From an uncultured Burkholderiales bacterium (GTDB taxonomy: Bacteria; Pseudomonadota; Gammaproteobacteria; Burkholderiales; Burkholderiaceae_C), in the NCBI GenBank assembly GCA_903871545.1, contig CAIQHG010000049.1:62001-126000 (forward strand): 64,000 nucleotides of DNA, in the 5' to 3' direction. The notes beneath the pieces were generated by a model. It was not told the origin of the DNA and made no database searches. It saw only the letters and a list, made by a program, of their open reading frames with translations. This document shows, one piece after another, positions 62,092-64,000 of the stretch (the first letter of the stretch is position 1; each line of letters starts with the position of its first letter). Made by a program: the position numbers and the translations under genes.

Positions 62092-64000
62092 TTAAACGGC
62101 GACCTGTGTAAGAATTAAATTACCCAGCTTATCGACCAAGGCCGTGAAACCAGGCTCCAACCAGACAGTTGTGTCGCTTTGCTCTAAGATTGCTGGCCCT
62201 TTGATGATTGTACCCACGGGTAAGTCAAGCCTTGCATACCTGGTTGCGTTGTGCGTCTGGCCGTTGTGGAACACAGGTTGATGACCCAGTGCGGGCGGCA
62301 TTGAAGAAGTTGTTGGCGCAAGAACAGAGAGATCAAACTTTGGTCGAACACCGACCACTGAAAACCTCAAGTTAAGCACTTTAATTCCAATGTTGCCAAG
62401 GGTTCTGCCAAACGCTTTTAAGTAAGTACTCTCAAAAGCTTGTCTAATCTCATTGACACTTAGGGTCTTCCAATCGCGCATGGAGGATTTATCCGGTGCT
62501 TGTCCTTCTTGAGTCGCAGTATCTGCATCAATAGCAACGCTCAGCGTATGCGTTTGTCCAACGTACAGCATATCAAAACTTAAATATTCTTGGACCTGCA
62601 CGAACTTCACACCGCTGTGATCAAGTCTTTTGTGGCACGTCTGGGAAATTGAATCAATCAAAACAGTGACTTGGTTCATATCCAGTGTATCCAAAGAGGC
62701 ATTTAAAGTCTGTACACCGTCGTGACGCATATCAGCGATCACACACCCAAGAGCTGACGTGACGCCTGGGTAGCGAGGTATCAAGCCATTTTTTACGCCC
62801 ACCTCTCTCATCATTGCACACACATGAAGCGCACCGCCCCCACCAAAGGGCATATAGGCAAAATCTCTGGGGTCGTAGCCCTTCTCAATGGAGACCAGCC
62901 GAATGGCTCCAGCCATCTTTGAATTAGCAACTTTTAAAATTGCCTCTGCAGCGCTCATGACGTCTATTCCCAGGGGATCAGCGATGTGCTCTTTGATTGC
63001 TTTAGTGGCTAAAGATAAATCAAGGGGCTTGAGTAAACCTCCGCCAAGCGGTCTGTCAGAGGCAATGCGTCCAAGCACCACATTGGCATCGGTCACAGTT
63101 GGGCGCGTGTTTCCCCTGGAATAGCAAGCCGGACCTGGATTGCTTCCAGCTGACTGGGGACCTACACTGAGCATTTGACTCGTATCAACGCTGGCGATAG
63201 AGCCGCCGCCTGCTCCAATCGTCTCGATTTGAATCATGGGGGAGCGAATAACTAGTCCAAACTCAATTGCAGTTTGCGCGGCCAAGCTGGCACCGTTTTC
63301 ATCGATTAAAGAAACATCAAATGATGTGCCCCCCATGTCTCCTGTGATGACGCGGTTGTAACCTGACGCCTTAGCGATTTCTGCGCAAGCAATCACGCCC
63401 GCTGCAGGCCCAGATAAAGCGGTCTTGAAAGGCATATCGGAAGCTGTCTCAAGGGACATCACCCCACCGTTGCTTTGAACGATCAACAGCTCGCCCCCAA
63501 AACCTGCATCTCTAAGGGATCCGTCTAATTTATTTAAATACTCCCCCACTACCGGCTGAAGTACAGCGCTTAGCGCCGCAGTTGAGCATCGCTCAAACTC
63601 TCTTATCTCAGGCAACACCAAAACCGCACTCGTAACAAATTGGTTGGGCCAAACAGACTTTACAACCTGAAGAGCTTTATGTTCGTTGGTTTTATTTGCA
63701 AATGCATTGATGAAGAATACACAGATGGCTTCGCACCCGTTAGCCAAAAGCTCGGCCGCAGCAGCCCTCACTTGCTCAGTATCTAACTCAGTGTGCAGTG
63801 AACCATCTGCAAGCACCCTCTCATCTACCTCCAGTCTTAGGTGCCTTGGGATGACTGGCTTAAATTCCCCCCTTAGGCCCCAGGTGTGGGGGCGGTCACG
63901 CCTGCGCATTTCAAGCACATCCCTGAACCCGCGCGTTGTGATCATTCCTGTTTTAGCGACCTTTCGCTCCAACAAAGCATTGGTTCCAACAGTCGTGCCG
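62092..64000 (-). CDS. hyuA: Hydantoinase/oxoprolinase family subunit A (HyuA-like), 5' end outside the window
   Basis: The frame stays open to the window edge: before the track start (TTG 63975) it reads GTTVGTNALLERKVAKTGMITTRGFRDVLEMRRRDRP, the classic HyuA opening, so the gene is truncated by the window, not by mutation. Other marks are LSGPAAGVIACAEIAKASGYNRVITGDMGGTSFDVSLI (actin-like ATP site), ETIGAGGGSIASVD and FGGGGALHVCAMMREVG. It hydrolyses cyclic amides such as 5-oxoproline or N-methylhydantoin with ATP, with a HyuB partner. hyuB is not downstream as usual; it may lie upstream beyond the edge. Confidence 0.92.
   Translation of the reverse strand, partial: GTTVGTNALLERKVAKTGMITTRGFRDVLEMRRRDRPHTWGLRGEFKPVIPRHLRLEVDERVLADGSLHTELDTEQVRAAAAELLANGCEAICVFFINAFANKTNEHKALQVVKSVWPNQFVTSAVLVLPEIREFERCSTAALSAVLQPVVGEYLNKLDGSLRDAGFGGELLIVQSNGGVMSLETASDMPFKTALSGPAAGVIACAEIAKASGYNRVITGDMGGTSFDVSLIDENGASLAAQTAIEFGLVIRSPMIQIETIGAGGGSIASVDTSQMLSVGPQSAGSNPGPACYSRGNTRPTVTDANVVLGRIASDRPLGGGLLKPLDLSLATKAIKEHIADPLGIDVMSAAEAILKVANSKMAGAIRLVSIEKGYDPRDFAYMPFGGGGALHVCAMMREVGVKNGLIPRYPGVTSALGCVIADMRHDGVQTLNASLDTLDMNQVTVLIDSISQTCHKRLDHSGVKFVQVQEYLSFDMLYVGQTHTLSVAIDADTATQEGQAPDKSSMRDWKTLSVNEIRQAFESTYLKAFGRTLGNIGIKVLNLRFSVVGVRPKFDLSVLAPTTSSMPPALGHQPVFHNGQTHNATRYARLDLPVGTIIKGPAILEQSDTTVWLEPGFTALVDKLGNLILTQVAV

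Overview
The window looks like chromosomal DNA of a free-living, aerobic betaproteobacterium, most likely in the Burkholderiales, with a moderate to low GC content. The evidence is gene content: a Liv-type ABC transporter flanked by two AMP-forming CoA ligases and a Crp-type regulator, an acetoacetate decarboxylase / 3-hydroxybutyrate dehydrogenase / patatin operon, many CaiB-type and enoyl-CoA enzymes, and a TPR-glycosyltransferase fusion. This assignment is inference; there is no rRNA here. I saw no tRNA, rRNA, phage, insertion sequence or CRISPR array.

Layout. 0-9 kb: a TPR/glycosyltransferase protein, a class III CoA-transferase, an AzlCD-type branched-chain amino acid exporter, a glutathione S-transferase, a ROK sugar kinase, a MOSC protein, and a SnoaL-like protein overlapping a beta-lactamase-fold hydrolase. 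9-15 kb: a tripartite RND efflux operon (adaptor, pump, outer-membrane lipoprotein). 15-24 kb: a HAD phosphatase with a 2-keto-4-pentenoate hydratase-like enzyme, an HpaI-type aldolase, two small proteins, an alpha/beta hydrolase, a DctA-type symporter, a voltage-gated potassium channel and an SDR. 24-30 kb: a membrane-anchored small protein, a secreted phosphodiesterase, a SOUL heme-binding protein and feoAB behind a Fur-box-like site.

30-54 kb is the core of the window, nearly all of it branched-chain acyl-CoA metabolism. It holds leucine/isovalerate catabolism (isovaleryl-CoA dehydrogenase, both methylcrotonyl-CoA carboxylase subunits, methylglutaconyl-CoA hydratase, HMG-CoA lyase), arranged as two convergent blocks. 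Next come a Liv-type uptake system with two acyl/aryl-CoA ligases, and a divergent Crp-family regulator with an alpha-methylacyl-CoA racemase and a crotonase. Last is a valine/isoleucine block: 3-hydroxyisobutyrate dehydrogenase, 3-hydroxyisobutyryl-CoA hydrolase, isobutyryl-type acyl-CoA dehydrogenase, HSD10-type dehydrogenase and thiolase. Together these would turn branched-chain amino acids into acetyl-CoA, acetoacetate and propionyl-CoA; the acetoacetate feeds the 54-57 kb operon.

57-64 kb: transketolase, a His-rich FKBP isomerase, a small Cys-rich protein, and a possible operon of a hydantoinase/oxoprolinase A subunit (cut by the window edge) and an isochorismatase-fold hydrolase, followed by an isocitrate-lyase/PEP-mutase family enzyme.

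I did not find a clearly new defence, mobile or biosynthetic system. The most unusual signals are a perfect 18-bp palindrome in front of the Crp-family gene, G/C homopolymers of 8-10 bases confined to the branched-chain region, a hexamer microsatellite that encodes a His/Ser tail on an acyl-CoA synthetase, helically phased 10-bp repeats between genes, and a potassium channel with a long extracellular insertion.
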